Part shown: in pieces, positions 1 to 8,961 of the stretch | How the letters are laid out: the number at the start of each line of letters is the position of its first letter | Numbering within the stretch: position 1 is the stretch's first letter | Notes under the pieces: generated by a model | Database searches by the model: none | Seen by the model: the letters and a program-made list of their open reading frames with translations, nothing else | Told to the model about the DNA's origin: nothing | Translations under genes and position numbers: made by a program | Assembly (NCBI RefSeq): GCF_000812685.1 | Contig: NZ_JWIF01000056.1 | Span: 434,001 to 498,000 of the forward strand | Origin: Halocynthiibacter namhaensis | Lineage (GTDB): Bacteria > Pseudomonadota > Alphaproteobacteria > Rhodobacterales > Rhodobacteraceae | Length of the DNA: 64,000 bases | Direction: 5' to 3'

Positions 1-2
1 CA

Positions 3-119
3 CCAGTGATCGGCGGCATCGCAGCTGGCCTTCTGTTTAAATCCGGCTTTCTGGACGCAAAAGAAGAAGCCCCAGCTGAGATCGAAGCTGAGGCTGCAGA
101 AGCTGAAGAAAAAGCGTAA
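3..119 (+). CDS. C-terminal fragment of a membrane protein, possibly aquaporin (MIP family)
   Basis: The gene begins outside the window; 38 codons and a TAA remain. The visible part reads PVIGGIAAGLLFKSGF followed by an acidic Glu/Ala-rich tail. A Pro-[IVL]-[IVL]-Gly-Gly start to the last hydrophobic helix, followed by a short cytoplasmic tail, resembles the C-terminus of AqpZ-type aquaporins, so a water/glycerol channel is my best guess. No NPA motif is in view, so this rests on the last helix only. Two hairpins follow the stop, the second with a T-run. The acidic repetitive tail is a lineage-type extension with no assigned role. Confidence 0.4.
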   Translation, partial: PVIGGIAAGLLFKSGFLDAKEEAPAEIEAEAAEAEEKA

Positions 120-158
120 CGGCCCGCCCGCATTCACTGCGGGCTAAGCCACCACGAG

Positions 159-191
159 AGAGCCGTTCTGGGGAATCAGGACGGCTCTTTT
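159..191 (+). terminator. Rho-independent terminator of the upstream gene, lying inside the peroxiredoxin 3' end
   Basis: An 8-bp perfect stem AGAGCCGT / ACGGCTCT (159-166 and 181-188) with a 14-nt loop is followed by TTTT on the plus strand. A weaker GC hairpin (126-131 with 139-144) without a T-run precedes it. The stop codon of the minus-strand peroxiredoxin (176-178) sits in the loop, so the descending arm of this terminator also encodes that protein's last residues. Confidence 0.8.
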
Positions 192-829
192 GTTGTGCGC
201 AGGTAAGGGAAGATGGTTTCAAATTCGCCAAACTTCGCCTTTGCATCTTCATTGGAAACGGTTGGCGGAATGATCACATCTTCGCCAGACACCCAGTTCG
301 CAGGCGTCGCAACACCTTTGGCTGACGTGGTTTGCAAGGCTTCCAGCGCACGCACGATCTCTGCAAAGTTACGGCCCACTGACATTGGGTAAGTCATTGA
401 CAGTTTTAGCTGTTTGTCGGGTCCGATGATGAATACAGAACGCACGGTCGCGCTGTGCGCAGGTGTACGTCCATCGGGCAAATAAGCCTCTGCGGGAAGC
501 ATGTCGAAAGCTTTTGAAACCGCAAGACCTTCATCTGCGATGATCGGGAAACCCACATCTGCTTTGGAATAGCTTTCGATATCGCCGATCCATTTCTTGT
601 GGTCATCCACGCCATCGACAGAAACACCGATCACTTTGGTGCCAAGACGTGCCCATTCATCCGCCAACTGGGCTACGGCCCCAAATTCAGTCGTGCACAC
701 AGGGGTGAAATCTTTTGGGTGTGAAAACAAAATCGCCCAGCTGTCGCCGATCCAATCGTGGAAATTGATCTCGCCTTCGCTGGTTTGCGCTTTGAAATCA
801 GGAACTACATCGTTAATGCGCAACCCCAT
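176..829 (-). CDS. 1-Cys peroxiredoxin (Prx6 type)
   Basis: Thiol peroxidase that reduces hydrogen peroxide and alkyl hydroperoxides in the cytoplasm. The 217-residue protein has the Prx6 active-site block HPKDFTPVCTTEF with peroxidatic Cys45 and conserved His37. No resolving cysteine of the 2-Cys type is visible, and the long C-terminal arm (residues about 160-217) is typical of 1-Cys enzymes. The open frame extends to a GTG at 835, but GGAGG lies only 2 nt before that codon and 8 nt before the ATG at 829, so I take 829. It is divergent from the aldehyde dehydrogenase at 1005. The last codons overlap the terminator of the converging upstream gene. Confidence 0.93.
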   Translation of the reverse strand: MGLRINDVVPDFKAQTSEGEINFHDWIGDSWAILFSHPKDFTPVCTTEFGAVAQLADEWARLGTKVIGVSVDGVDDHKKWIGDIESYSKADVGFPIIADEGLAVSKAFDMLPAEAYLPDGRTPAHSATVRSVFIIGPDKQLKLSMTYPMSVGRNFAEIVRALEALQTTSAKGVATPANWVSGEDVIIPPTVSNEDAKAKFGEFETIFPYLRTTKEPS

Positions 830-916
830 GGGCACGTCCTCCGGTAATATGCCGCGACTGAACGCCCGGCTTCTACTTTAACTATAGGTATGCGCAGGGC
901 TTGTTTCCAGTGTGCA

Positions 917-967
917 AAATCGCGCGATTTAATGTCGTCTTCCGGCTTGCTAAGAATTTGATCAAAT
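917..967. promoter_or_regulatory. Two short perfect palindromes in the prx / aldehyde dehydrogenase divergent region
   Basis: AAATCGCGCGATTT (917-930) and ATTTGATCAAAT (956-967) are both exact palindromes in the 175-bp region between the divergent peroxiredoxin and aldehyde dehydrogenase genes. They are candidate operators for either gene. The second is not a canonical FNR box because the four central spacer bases are absent. No regulator gene is adjacent. Confidence 0.3.
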
Positions 968-1004
968 GCAAGGGTGACGCAAATCTATCAATGGAGTCTG
1001 TCCC

Positions 1005-2441
1005 ATGCTCGAAAAACGCGATTTCTACATCAATGGTGCCTGGGTGGCACCTGCTGCGGCAAATGACTGTGATGTCATTAACCCTTCCAATGAGGAAGTT
1101 TGCGCCGTGATCTCACTTGGTGGTCAAGCGGATACCAATGCAGCTGTCGCAGCTGCCAAAGCAGCTTTCCCAGCTTGGTCCACCACCAGCAAAGAAGCCC
1201 GCATGGCCGCCTTGGAACGCCTCTTGGCCGCTTACAATGATCGTGCCGAAGATATGGCACAAGCGATCTCTATGGAAATGGGTGCACCAATTTCCATGGC
1301 GCGCACATCCCAAACCGGCGCAGGTGCGTGGCATTTGCAGGGTTTCATCGACGCTTTTGAAGGGTTCGAATTTGACGGCATGCTGCGTGCAGATGCCCCG
1401 AATGACCGTATTCTGCGCGAAGCGATTGGCGTTTGCGCGCTGATCACGCCTTGGAACTGGCCTATGAACCAGGTCATGTTGAAAGTTGCCGGTGCATTGG
1501 CTGCGGGTTGTACCATGGTTTTGAAACCGTCTGAGGTTGCGCCGCTGTCTTCCATCGTTTTCACAGAAATCATGGATGCCGCTGACATTCCAAACGGCGT
1601 TTACAACATGGTGCATGGTGATGGCCCGGGTGTTGGGTCGCAACTTTCTGTGCATCCCGATGTTGATATGGTGTCCTTCACCGGCTCCACCCGCGCGGGC
1701 ACCGCGATCACCAAAGCATCTGCCGATACCATCAAACGTGTTGCGCTTGAACTTGGTGGCAAAGGCGCAAATATCGTCTTCGCAGATGCCGATGAAAAAG
1801 CCGTTAAGCGCGGCGTTTTGCATATGATGAACAACACGGGTCAAAGCTGTAACGCCCCATCACGTATGCTGGTTGAGCGGTCATACTATGATCAAGCCGT
1901 TGAAATTGCGTCTGAGACCGCTGGCAAGGTCACGATTGGCCAAGCTTCCGATGAGGGTCGTCACATTGGGCCCGTCGTATCTGAGATTCAGTTCGATAAG
2001 ATTCAAGATCTGATCCAGCAGGGCATCGATGAAGGTGCACGTGTCGTTGCTGGAGGCACTGGTCGCCCAGAAGGCATGAATCGTGGCTATTTCATTCGCC
2101 CAACTGTATTTGCTGATGTGAACAATGAGATGACCATCGCGCGTGAAGAAATCTTTGGCCCGGTCATGGCGATGATCCCGTTTGACACGGAAGAAGAAGC
2201 GATCGCGATTGCCAATGACACGGTTTACGGTCTGACCAACTATGTGCAGACCCAAGACAAAGATCGTGCGATCCGCGTGGCCCGTGCGATGCGTTCAGGC
2301 ATGGTTGAAATCAACGGTGTTGGTCGTGCCCAAGGTGCGCCATTTGGTGGTTACAAGCAGTCCGGCATCGGACGTGAAGGCGGCCATTGGGGCATCGAGG
2401 ACTTCCTTGAAACCAAATCCGTATCTGGTTGGCAGGATTAA
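1005..2441 (+). CDS. NAD(P)-dependent aldehyde dehydrogenase family protein
   Basis: Oxidises an aldehyde to the carboxylic acid; the substrate cannot be read from sequence. The 478 residues are full length for the ALDH superfamily. The catalytic set is complete: Asn151 in TPWNWP, Lys174 in LKPSE, general base Glu249 in ELGGKGA and nucleophile Cys282 in NNTGQSCNAPSRM. The EEIFGPV block is near residue 385. The start is supported by GGAG 8 nt upstream. The gene stands alone and is followed by a strong terminator. The closest family members by general character are broad-specificity (betaine/vanillin-type) dehydrogenases. Confidence 0.93.
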   Translation: MLEKRDFYINGAWVAPAAANDCDVINPSNEEVCAVISLGGQADTNAAVAAAKAAFPAWSTTSKEARMAALERLLAAYNDRAEDMAQAISMEMGAPISMARTSQTGAGAWHLQGFIDAFEGFEFDGMLRADAPNDRILREAIGVCALITPWNWPMNQVMLKVAGALAAGCTMVLKPSEVAPLSSIVFTEIMDAADIPNGVYNMVHGDGPGVGSQLSVHPDVDMVSFTGSTRAGTAITKASADTIKRVALELGGKGANIVFADADEKAVKRGVLHMMNNTGQSCNAPSRMLVERSYYDQAVEIASETAGKVTIGQASDEGRHIGPVVSEIQFDKIQDLIQQGIDEGARVVAGGTGRPEGMNRGYFIRPTVFADVNNEMTIAREEIFGPVMAMIPFDTEEEAIAIANDTVYGLTNYVQTQDKDRAIRVARAMRSGMVEINGVGRAQGAPFGGYKQSGIGREGGHWGIEDFLETKSVSGWQD

Positions 2442-2462
2442 TCCTCCCGATCTGGAATACAG

Positions 2463-2491
2463 AAACGCCCGCGTCTTTCGCGGGCGTTTTT
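2463..2491 (+). terminator. Rho-independent terminator of the aldehyde dehydrogenase gene
   Basis: An 11-bp stem AAACGCCCGCG / CGCGGGCGTTT with a 5-nt loop (TCTTT) runs into a five-T tract. It lies between convergent genes and could also stop transcription of the minus-strand KAS III gene, though the opposite T-run is short. Confidence 0.9.
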
Positions 2492-2521
2492 ATTTGAGTA
2501 TTTTTTGAAAGATGAGAAGGC

Positions 2522-3643
2522 TCAGGTTCGTTTTACAATCACGGATCCCACGGAATAACCTGCGCCAAATGAACAGATCACCCCGTGGTCGCCAGGGGCT
2601 AAATCATCCGAAAATTTGCTAAAGGCGATGATTGATCCAGCCGAACTTGTGTTGGCGTAATCCTGCAAAATATTAGGTTGCTCCCCATTTTCTGGTACGC
2701 GCCCCAGCACTTTTTTTCCGATGAAATCATTCATCGCTTTGTTGGCCTGATGCAGCCAGAGACGTTTTAGATCGTCGGCTGCGATGCTCTCGTCTGCCAA
2801 ATGTGTAAGGATGTGTTTCGAGACCATGGGCAGTACTTCTTTAAACACTTTTCGCCCGTTTTGCATGAACTGCATATCGCGGCGATCCCTGACCCCATCT
2901 GGCCGAGAGCGACGCAAATATCCGTTGTTGTTGCGTATGTTATTCGAAAAGTCGGTCGCGCAACGGGTGGATATAATTTCAAAACTTCCGGCCTGTGCCA
3001 GATCATCGCGTTCGACCAAAATCGCGGTGGCCACATCCCCGAAAATGAAGTGGCAGTCGCGGTCACGCCATTCAAGGTGCCCGGAACAAATCTCGGGGCT
3101 TACAACCAGAATTGCGCGCGCCGTCCCCGCGCGCACCATGTCCGCTGCCGCCTGCATGCCAAAGGTGGCAGACGAACAGGCGACATTCATGTCAAAACCA
3201 AATCCCTGTACGCCCAGAAGGGTTTGCACCTCAATCGCAATCGCCGGATAGGCGCGTTCCATATTGGAGGCTGCAACAATCACCGCATCCACGTCAGTTG
3301 CGGTCTTACCCGCCGCAGCCAGCGCCCTTTTGCAGGCATCAACCGCCATTTCTGCCATGATCCCAGGTTCAGTGTCATCGCGTTGACGCAGCAGAGGATG
3401 CATTACTTCTGGGTCTAAAATTCCGGTCTTATCCATGACATAGCGCTGGTGAATGCCCGATGCCGCAACAATAAATTCTTCGCTGGAATGGCCGATGGGT
3501 TTTGCATCACCGGCTTCAATTGCAGGCGCATTTTCTGCGTTCCACTTATCCGCATACGCGTTGAACGTCACGACCAACTCAGCATTGGTGATGACATTCT
3601 CCGGGGTAAATACGCCCGTGCCGGAAATAACCGCTTTATACAT
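2522..3643 (-). CDS. Beta-ketoacyl-ACP synthase III family protein
   Basis: Thiolase-fold condensing enzyme joining an acyl-CoA to malonyl-ACP. The catalytic triad is visible: Cys156 in NVACSSATFG, His298 in LWLHQANKAMNDF and Asn331 in YANTSSAGS. At 373 residues it is longer than housekeeping FabH (about 320). It has an insert near residues 30-90 that I associate with the Pseudomonas PA3286-type KAS III, which primes fatty-acid synthesis with medium-chain acyl-CoA from beta-oxidation. That assignment is from memory of the family and is inference. GAGAGGG precedes the ATG. It lies 82 nt downstream of rluA on the same strand. Confidence 0.85.
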   Translation of the reverse strand: MYKAVISGTGVFTPENVITNAELVVTFNAYADKWNAENAPAIEAGDAKPIGHSSEEFIVAASGIHQRYVMDKTGILDPEVMHPLLRQRDDTEPGIMAEMAVDACKRALAAAGKTATDVDAVIVAASNMERAYPAIAIEVQTLLGVQGFGFDMNVACSSATFGMQAAADMVRAGTARAILVVSPEICSGHLEWRDRDCHFIFGDVATAILVERDDLAQAGSFEIISTRCATDFSNNIRNNNGYLRRSRPDGVRDRRDMQFMQNGRKVFKEVLPMVSKHILTHLADESIAADDLKRLWLHQANKAMNDFIGKKVLGRVPENGEQPNILQDYANTSSAGSIIAFSKFSDDLAPGDHGVICSFGAGYSVGSVIVKRT

Positions 3644-3725
3644 AGTGCCCTCTCAATCCATGGGTGAACATGCGGGGATTGTCGCGTATTTTCAAGCTTT
3701 ACCCTTGGTCAATTGGGGCGTCAGC

Positions 3726-4373
3726 TTAAAACGGGCACTTTGCTGTGAAGCGCATACCTTTGCCCCCATCCGGGTGACGCAATTGCAGTGTTTCTGCATG
3801 CAACATCAAGCGTGGCGCATTAAGGGCCTCACCCGTGGCATAAAATGGATCGCCCAAAATCGGATGACCCAACGCCAACATATGCACCCGCAACTGATGC
3901 GAACGCCCGGTTTTGGGAAACAACCGCACGCGTGTTGTGCCGTCCTCATGGCGTAAAACCCGCCAGTCGGTGTGCGCTGCCTTGCCCGTTTCATGGCAGA
4001 CCATTTGCAAAGGACGGTTCGGCCAATCCACGATAAGCGGCAGATCAACCGTGCCTTCTTTCGGCTCTAATGTCCCATAAACCTTTGCCACGTAAGTTTT
4101 TTTCATGTGACGTTTCTCGAATTGCAGGCCAAGATGGCGCTGCGCATGCGGGGTCAGGGCAAAGACCATCACACCGGATGTATCGCGATCAAGCCGATGC
4201 ACAAGCAGGGCCTCGGGGAAGGCGGTTTGTACCCGCGCAATCAAACAATCGGCCAGATGTTCGCCCTTGCCTGGCACCGACAAAAGCCCGGCGGGTTTGT
4301 CGACCAACAGCAAGTGGTGATCAGCGTGAATGACCACCAAAGGGTCGTTTGGCGGGTTGTAATCTGCGCTCAT
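3726..4373 (-). CDS. RluA-family RNA pseudouridine synthase
   Basis: Isomerises uridine to pseudouridine in rRNA and/or tRNA. The catalytic motif HRLDRDTSG gives Asp62 as nucleophile, with the downstream TGRSHQLRVHM block. The 215-residue length and the absence of an S4 domain fit the compact RluA class (E. coli RluA modifies 23S U746 and tRNA U32) rather than RluC/RluD; the target here is not proven. The frame stays open upstream to 4427, but the ATG at 4373 overlaps the rarD stop as ATGA and gives the normal N-terminus, so I use it. Translation is probably coupled to rarD. Confidence 0.9.
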   Translation of the reverse strand: MSADYNPPNDPLVVIHADHHLLLVDKPAGLLSVPGKGEHLADCLIARVQTAFPEALLVHRLDRDTSGVMVFALTPHAQRHLGLQFEKRHMKKTYVAKVYGTLEPKEGTVDLPLIVDWPNRPLQMVCHETGKAAHTDWRVLRHEDGTTRVRLFPKTGRSHQLRVHMLALGHPILGDPFYATGEALNAPRLMLHAETLQLRHPDGGKGMRFTAKCPF

Positions 4374-5257
4374 TTTGCTCTCATTTGCCGGATCAGCGGC
4401 ACGGAATATATCAACAACGCCAGCCAAATTAGGGGGAAGGCCATGCGTCGCGCGGGGTCAATTTCCTCTCCGAACAGGAAGACTGCGGTCAAGAAAATCA
4501 TCGTCGGTGCGATATACTGTAAAATCCCGATTGTCGACAGGCGCAGCAGTTTTGCGCTGTTGGCATAGATCAGCAAAGGCACCGCTGTGACCACGCCACA
4601 CCCCGATAATAACAATGTATTGTTCATGGATGTCAGCATGAACCCACCGCCGTTTAAATGCACCCAGATCAGGTAAAGCATGGCTGGCGGTGTCAGCAAC
4701 ATCACCTCAAGCAGAAAACCTTGGTTCGGTCCAATCGGTAGGGATTTCTTGAAAAATGCGTAGAAGCCCCAGGTCAGCATCATGCCAAAGGCCGCCCATG
4801 GCATGGTTGCGGCCGAGAACACCAAAATCCCGACGGCAATACCGGCGATTCCCACTGCAATCTTTTGCCAAGGCGTCAGTTTTTCGCGCAGCAGGACCGC
4901 GCCCAACAAGATGCTGAACAGCGGGTTCATGTAATACCCCAGCGCTGCATCCAGCGCATTTCCAGATGTTATCGACCAGACGTAGATCCCCCAATTCAGC
5001 GATACAAGTGCCGCCGGCACCATGGCCATCATCAGGGTTTTAGGGTCGCGCAGGATCACGCGCAGATCTTTTGTGCGGCCCGCGATGATCAGCACCAGGC
5101 CCGCAATCGGCAAGGACCAAATGATGCGATGTGCCACCACTTCTGCCGCCGGGATGTGGGACAACAGTTTCATGTAAAGCGGCAGGAACCCCCACAATAG
5201 ATATACCGTGATTGCCAAGGCTAAACCTTTTGGGGTGTCTTTATCTTCGGTTGTCAT
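4370..5257 (-). CDS. rarD: RarD-like EamA-family transporter
   Basis: Inner-membrane protein of the drug/metabolite transporter superfamily with about ten hydrophobic helices over 295 residues and two EamA repeats. The RarD subfamily is recognised from the N-terminal block ending YLLWGFLPLYMKLL and from GYYMNPLFSILLG at about residues 103-115. The substrate is unknown; the name comes from E. coli chloramphenicol-sensitivity genetics. GAGGA precedes the ATG. It is the first gene of a two-gene unit with the pseudouridine synthase (ATGA overlap). Confidence 0.88.
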   Translation of the reverse strand: MTTEDKDTPKGLALAITVYLLWGFLPLYMKLLSHIPAAEVVAHRIIWSLPIAGLVLIIAGRTKDLRVILRDPKTLMMAMVPAALVSLNWGIYVWSITSGNALDAALGYYMNPLFSILLGAVLLREKLTPWQKIAVGIAGIAVGILVFSAATMPWAAFGMMLTWGFYAFFKKSLPIGPNQGFLLEVMLLTPPAMLYLIWVHLNGGGFMLTSMNNTLLLSGCGVVTAVPLLIYANSAKLLRLSTIGILQYIAPTMIFLTAVFLFGEEIDPARRMAFPLIWLALLIYSVPLIRQMRAK

Positions 5258-5344
5258 CGCGTGTTCCTCTTTCGGCCTTTATGGCAGGTATCTGTGTGAA
5301 GGAAAGGAGGGTTTTGTGGGGCGCTGGATCACGGATGATGATGC

Positions 5345-5377
5345 AAAGAAAAAGCGGGGTAAGTTGTCTCACCCCGC
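5345..5377 (-). terminator. Rho-independent terminator after the 5411-7861 dehydrogenase
   Basis: On the minus strand a 7-bp stem GCGGGGT / ACCCCGC with a 10-nt loop is followed by TTTTTCTTT. It sits 34 nt past the dehydrogenase stop codon and closes the methylated-amine locus. Confidence 0.9.
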
Positions 5378-5410
5378 CTCAATATTTGTGATCTGTTAAC
5401 TTTGTTTAGA

Positions 5411-7861
5411 TCAGACCTTCACGCGCTCTGATTTTGGGTCATACATCGGCTTCAAGGACGCCTCTGCCTTCACCCGCGTGCCCATGACGTCGATCTCATA
5501 GGTGGATGCCAAAACATCGGCTGGTTTTTCGCCTTCGCACGGCACATAGCCCATGCCAATTGCAGCGCCCAGCGTGTGACCATAGTTGCCAGAGCTGATG
5601 TAACCCACGATTTCACCGTCGCGCAAAATTGGTTCATTGTGGTACAGCAGCAGTTCTGGATCAGACAGTTTGAACTGAACCATGCGCATCTTTGGGCCGG
5701 TTTCTTTGCGCGCGATAACCGCAGATTTACCAATGAAATCAGGCTTGTCCATTTTCACAGCAAAGCCAAGACCCGCATCAATCACATTGTCTTCGCAGGT
5801 GATGTCGTGGCCAAAGTGGCGGAAGCCTTTTTCGATCCGGCAGCTGTCCATCATATGCATACCGCACAGTTTCAGCCCCATATCCTGGCCCGCTTCATGC
5901 AGGGTTTCAAAGGCGTGACCGGCCATTTCGGACGGGACATACAGTTCCCAGCCAAGCTCACCCACATAGGTCACACGGTGCGCACGCGCCAGACCCATGC
6001 CAAGCTCGATTTCCTGTGCGGTACCGAACGGGTTGGTATCATTGGAGAAATCATTCGGCGACACTTTTTCCAGCAGATCACGCGCATTTGGTCCCATCAC
6101 GGCCAGGACGCCTTCACCAGAGGTCACATCGGTGATCACCACGTTGAAATTACCCAGGTGACGGCGCATCCAAGTTTGGTCCGCCAGACGCGTGATCGCG
6201 GGGGTCACGACCAGGTAAACAGTCTCAGACATCCGGGTTACAGTGACGTCTGCTTCGATCCCCGCACGAGAGTTGAGGAACTGCGTATAAACGATTTTTC
6301 CTGCTGGAACCGACATGTTCGCGCCGCAGATATAGTTCAAAAATGCCTCTGCATCGCGGCCTTCTACGCGGATTTTGCCGAAGGAAGACATGTCATACAT
6401 GCCAACATTTTCGCGCACGGCTTTATGTTCAGCGGCGGAATTTTCAAACCAGTTCTGACGTTTCCAAGAATACTGATATTCGCGTTCTTGGCCTTCATTC
6501 GCAAACCAGTTTGCACGTTCCCAGCCGCCAAGTTCGCCCATCACAGCGCCCTGTTCCAACAGGTGGTGGTGGAACGGTGTGCGACGCACGCCACGCGCAG
6601 TGGCTTTCTGGCGATAAGGGAAGTGATCTGCGTACAGAAGACCCAAAGTTTCCTTGGACCGTTCAAACAAATACTGTTTGTTGCCCTGGAACGGATGCAT
6701 CCGGCTGATGTCTACGTCGCCAAGATCAAAGGGTTTTTCACCCGCTTCCATCCATTGCGCCAAGGCCATACCAGCCCCACCAGCGGACTGAATACCGATG
6801 GAATTAAAGCCCGCAGCGACCCAAACATTGTCCATCTCAGGCGCCAGACCCAAGTGATACGCATCATCAGGGGTAAAGCTTTCAGGGCCGTTAAAAAACG
6901 TATGAATACCGGCTTCAGCCAGCATCGGCATACGGTTACAGGCGTTTTCCAAGATCGGTTCAAAGTGGTCGAAATCTTCGGGAAGTTGATCAAACTCAAA
7001 CGTGTCAGGGATGCCATCCATCGCCCATGGTTTTGACGTTGGCTCAAATGCGCCCAACAACATCTTGCCCGCATCTTCTTTATAATACGCGCATTCATCG
7101 GGAACACGCAGAACCGGCAATTGTTTAAGCCCTTCAATAGGTTCGGTCACAATGTAGAAATGTTCGCAGGCATGCAGCGGCACATTGGTGCCTGACATTT
7201 TACCAACCTCATGGCCCCACATGCCAGCACAGTTTACGACCATATCACATTCGATATGACCGCTTTCAGACCCACCATCAGAGACCCAATCAACGCCGGT
7301 CACGTTACGCCCATTTTTGGTCATGCCAGTGACTTTGATGCGTTCCTTCACCAGGCCGCCACGTTGACGCGCACCTTTTGCAAGCGCCAGTGCGATGTTG
7401 GCGGGGTCACCTTGACCATCTTTCGGCAGATAGACCGCGCCCTTCACGTCTTCGATGTTCAGATGCGGGTACATTTCAGACACGCGCTCCGCTGAGACTT
7501 CTTCAACCTCAACACCAAAGGCCCGCGCCATGGCTGCCTGCCGATAGATCTCTTCTTTGCGCTCTTCTGTCAGGGCAACAGTGATTGACCCGCATCGTTT
7601 GAACCCTGTTGCAACACCCGTTTCTTCTTCCAGCGCGCCGTAAAGTTCCTGTGAATATTTCGCCAGCTTGGTCATATTCGCAGTTGCACGCAGCTGCGCG
7701 ATCAGGCCGGCAGCGTGCCAAGTGGTGCCGGATGTCAGTTGTTTGCGTTCAAGCAAAACAACGTCTTTCCAACCTTGTTTGGTCAAGTGATAGGCAACGG
7801 AACAGCCAATGACACCGCCGCCAATAATGACGACACGGGCTTTTTCTGGAAGGGTGCTCAT
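5411..7861 (-). CDS. FAD-dependent dimethylglycine/sarcosine dehydrogenase-like protein with GcvT domain
   Basis: Oxidatively demethylates an N-methyl amino acid; in this family the methyl carbon is passed to tetrahydrofolate. The 816 residues hold an N-terminal DAO-type FAD domain (about 1-370) with GGGVIG at 14-19. The TTWHAAG motif has His49 at the position that carries covalent FAD in DMGDH and sarcosine dehydrogenase. A linker domain and a C-terminal GcvT/folate-binding region (about 430-800) follow. AAGGAG precedes the ATG by 8 nt. It lies 91 nt after the AraC regulator gene and pairs with a same-length paralogue at 8962-11412. I cannot tell which of the two uses dimethylglycine and which sarcosine. 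Confidence 0.9.
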   Translation of the reverse strand: MSTLPEKARVVIIGGGVIGCSVAYHLTKQGWKDVVLLERKQLTSGTTWHAAGLIAQLRATANMTKLAKYSQELYGALEEETGVATGFKRCGSITVALTEERKEEIYRQAAMARAFGVEVEEVSAERVSEMYPHLNIEDVKGAVYLPKDGQGDPANIALALAKGARQRGGLVKERIKVTGMTKNGRNVTGVDWVSDGGSESGHIECDMVVNCAGMWGHEVGKMSGTNVPLHACEHFYIVTEPIEGLKQLPVLRVPDECAYYKEDAGKMLLGAFEPTSKPWAMDGIPDTFEFDQLPEDFDHFEPILENACNRMPMLAEAGIHTFFNGPESFTPDDAYHLGLAPEMDNVWVAAGFNSIGIQSAGGAGMALAQWMEAGEKPFDLGDVDISRMHPFQGNKQYLFERSKETLGLLYADHFPYRQKATARGVRRTPFHHHLLEQGAVMGELGGWERANWFANEGQEREYQYSWKRQNWFENSAAEHKAVRENVGMYDMSSFGKIRVEGRDAEAFLNYICGANMSVPAGKIVYTQFLNSRAGIEADVTVTRMSETVYLVVTPAITRLADQTWMRRHLGNFNVVITDVTSGEGVLAVMGPNARDLLEKVSPNDFSNDTNPFGTAQEIELGMGLARAHRVTYVGELGWELYVPSEMAGHAFETLHEAGQDMGLKLCGMHMMDSCRIEKGFRHFGHDITCEDNVIDAGLGFAVKMDKPDFIGKSAVIARKETGPKMRMVQFKLSDPELLLYHNEPILRDGEIVGYISSGNYGHTLGAAIGMGYVPCEGEKPADVLASTYEIDVMGTRVKAEASLKPMYDPKSERVKV

Positions 7862-7912
7862 GGCGGATCTCCTTGTTAAGTTGCATCAGGAGTGGCACGA
7901 AAAATGGGAAGT

Positions 7913-7945
7913 AAATACTTGATATGCGCCAAAGTTGACGTATTT
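7913..7945. promoter_or_regulatory. Candidate regulator-binding inverted repeat upstream of the second dehydrogenase
   Basis: AAATAC (7913-7918) and GTATTT (7940-7945) form an inverted pair 21 nt apart in the 91-bp gap between the AraC regulator and the downstream DMGDH-like gene. The gap is large enough for an internal promoter. The arms are short, so this is a weak candidate site for the adjacent GbdR-like activator. Confidence 0.25.
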
Positions 7946-7952
7946 AGTATAT

Positions 7953-8960
7953 TTATTGTGTGATTTGTACTTTGAAACGACTTTTTCGGCGTGCCAAAGG
8001 TGTCACGCTAAAATGGCTGCGGAATAGGCTGGAAAACCCATTCGGGAAACCACATGCAAGGCTGATTTCACGCACGGATAGGGATGTGTTCAGCAGCAGA
8101 GTATTGGCGCGGTTCAGCCGCAGTTCGCGGTAATATGTGTTGGGGGTTGATCCCAAAACATGGCGAAATTTACGTTCCAAGGATCGCGACGAAATACCAA
8201 TCAAAGCCACCAATTCACCGATTTGAAGGGGCTCTTCCATGTTGTTCTGCATCAACTCAATACACTGATCTAGGTCGCTATCACCGGTGATAGAAAGCGC
8301 CTTGCCACCGAAAGGTTGCAGGGTTGAGAACCCCCGAATTTTCTCGTGCAACATAATGTCTGACACAGTCGCAACAGCGGCCGCAGACATGTGATTGCGC
8401 AGCAGGGACAGCGTCACATCAACAGTGGATCCCATGCCCGCACAGGTCATGAGTTTACCGTCATCCACGGCCAAAGCATATGACCCTTCACCAGGGGTGC
8501 CACGTTCATCCAGCAGGGCGCGATTTTCCCAATGTGTGGTGTGATTGCTGTGTTGTTCGCCCGTTTCCGCGATGTAACGACTGGCGGCTTCGGACATCAA
8601 CAAGACTTTGATATTGCGGTAATTATAGGTTGATATGGTGGCCCTCATGGACAGTTCTGGGCAGTCCGGATCGGAGTTGCCTAGAATGAATGCATAGTCA
8701 GCTGTGGGGCGACTTGGGAAGGGTGTCGTATCGGTGCTGAGGCCCGCTAGGCACCCCACCGGTCCGCCCTTGCGAGACCGGTAGTGCCAATGAAACAGCG
8801 GATGCGCGGACACGCGATTGGCAATGCGCAGGACATCAACAACTGAGGCGAGCTCTGTCAAAACAAAGCCTTCGGTCAGCAAAATGTCGACATGCCACTC
8901 CGGGTGCTCTGCGGGGGCAGAGGCACGCGGGGTGGCCATATCCTGAAACCGCCCGTCCAT
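7953..8960 (-). CDS. GlxA-family AraC-type transcriptional regulator (GbdR-like)
   Basis: Two-domain regulator: an N-terminal DJ-1/PfpI (class I glutamine amidotransferase-like) sensor, about residues 20-185, and a C-terminal AraC double helix-turn-helix, about 235-330 (IGISSRSLERKFRHVLG, then EISLACGFPNGFSSLFRSHF). The frame is open to 9110, but the ATG at 8960, one base after the TAA of the upstream dehydrogenase, leaves 335 residues, normal for the family. GbdR of Pseudomonas has this architecture and activates glycine-betaine/dimethylglycine catabolism. The position between two DMGDH-like genes supports the same role here, by inference. An internal ATG at 8939 is an alternative start. Confidence 0.88.
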   Translation of the reverse strand: MDGRFQDMATPRASAPAEHPEWHVDILLTEGFVLTELASVVDVLRIANRVSAHPLFHWHYRSRKGGPVGCLAGLSTDTTPFPSRPTADYAFILGNSDPDCPELSMRATISTYNYRNIKVLLMSEAASRYIAETGEQHSNHTTHWENRALLDERGTPGEGSYALAVDDGKLMTCAGMGSTVDVTLSLLRNHMSAAAVATVSDIMLHEKIRGFSTLQPFGGKALSITGDSDLDQCIELMQNNMEEPLQIGELVALIGISSRSLERKFRHVLGSTPNTYYRELRLNRANTLLLNTSLSVREISLACGFPNGFSSLFRSHFSVTPLARRKSRFKVQITQ

Positions 8961-8961
8961 C

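Noticed and set aside
5576-7036. 486-codon open frame on the plus strand
   Set aside because: It lies wholly opposite the DMGDH-like gene, has His/Arg/Thr-rich composition and no family motif. Codon bias of the true gene keeps the antisense frame open.
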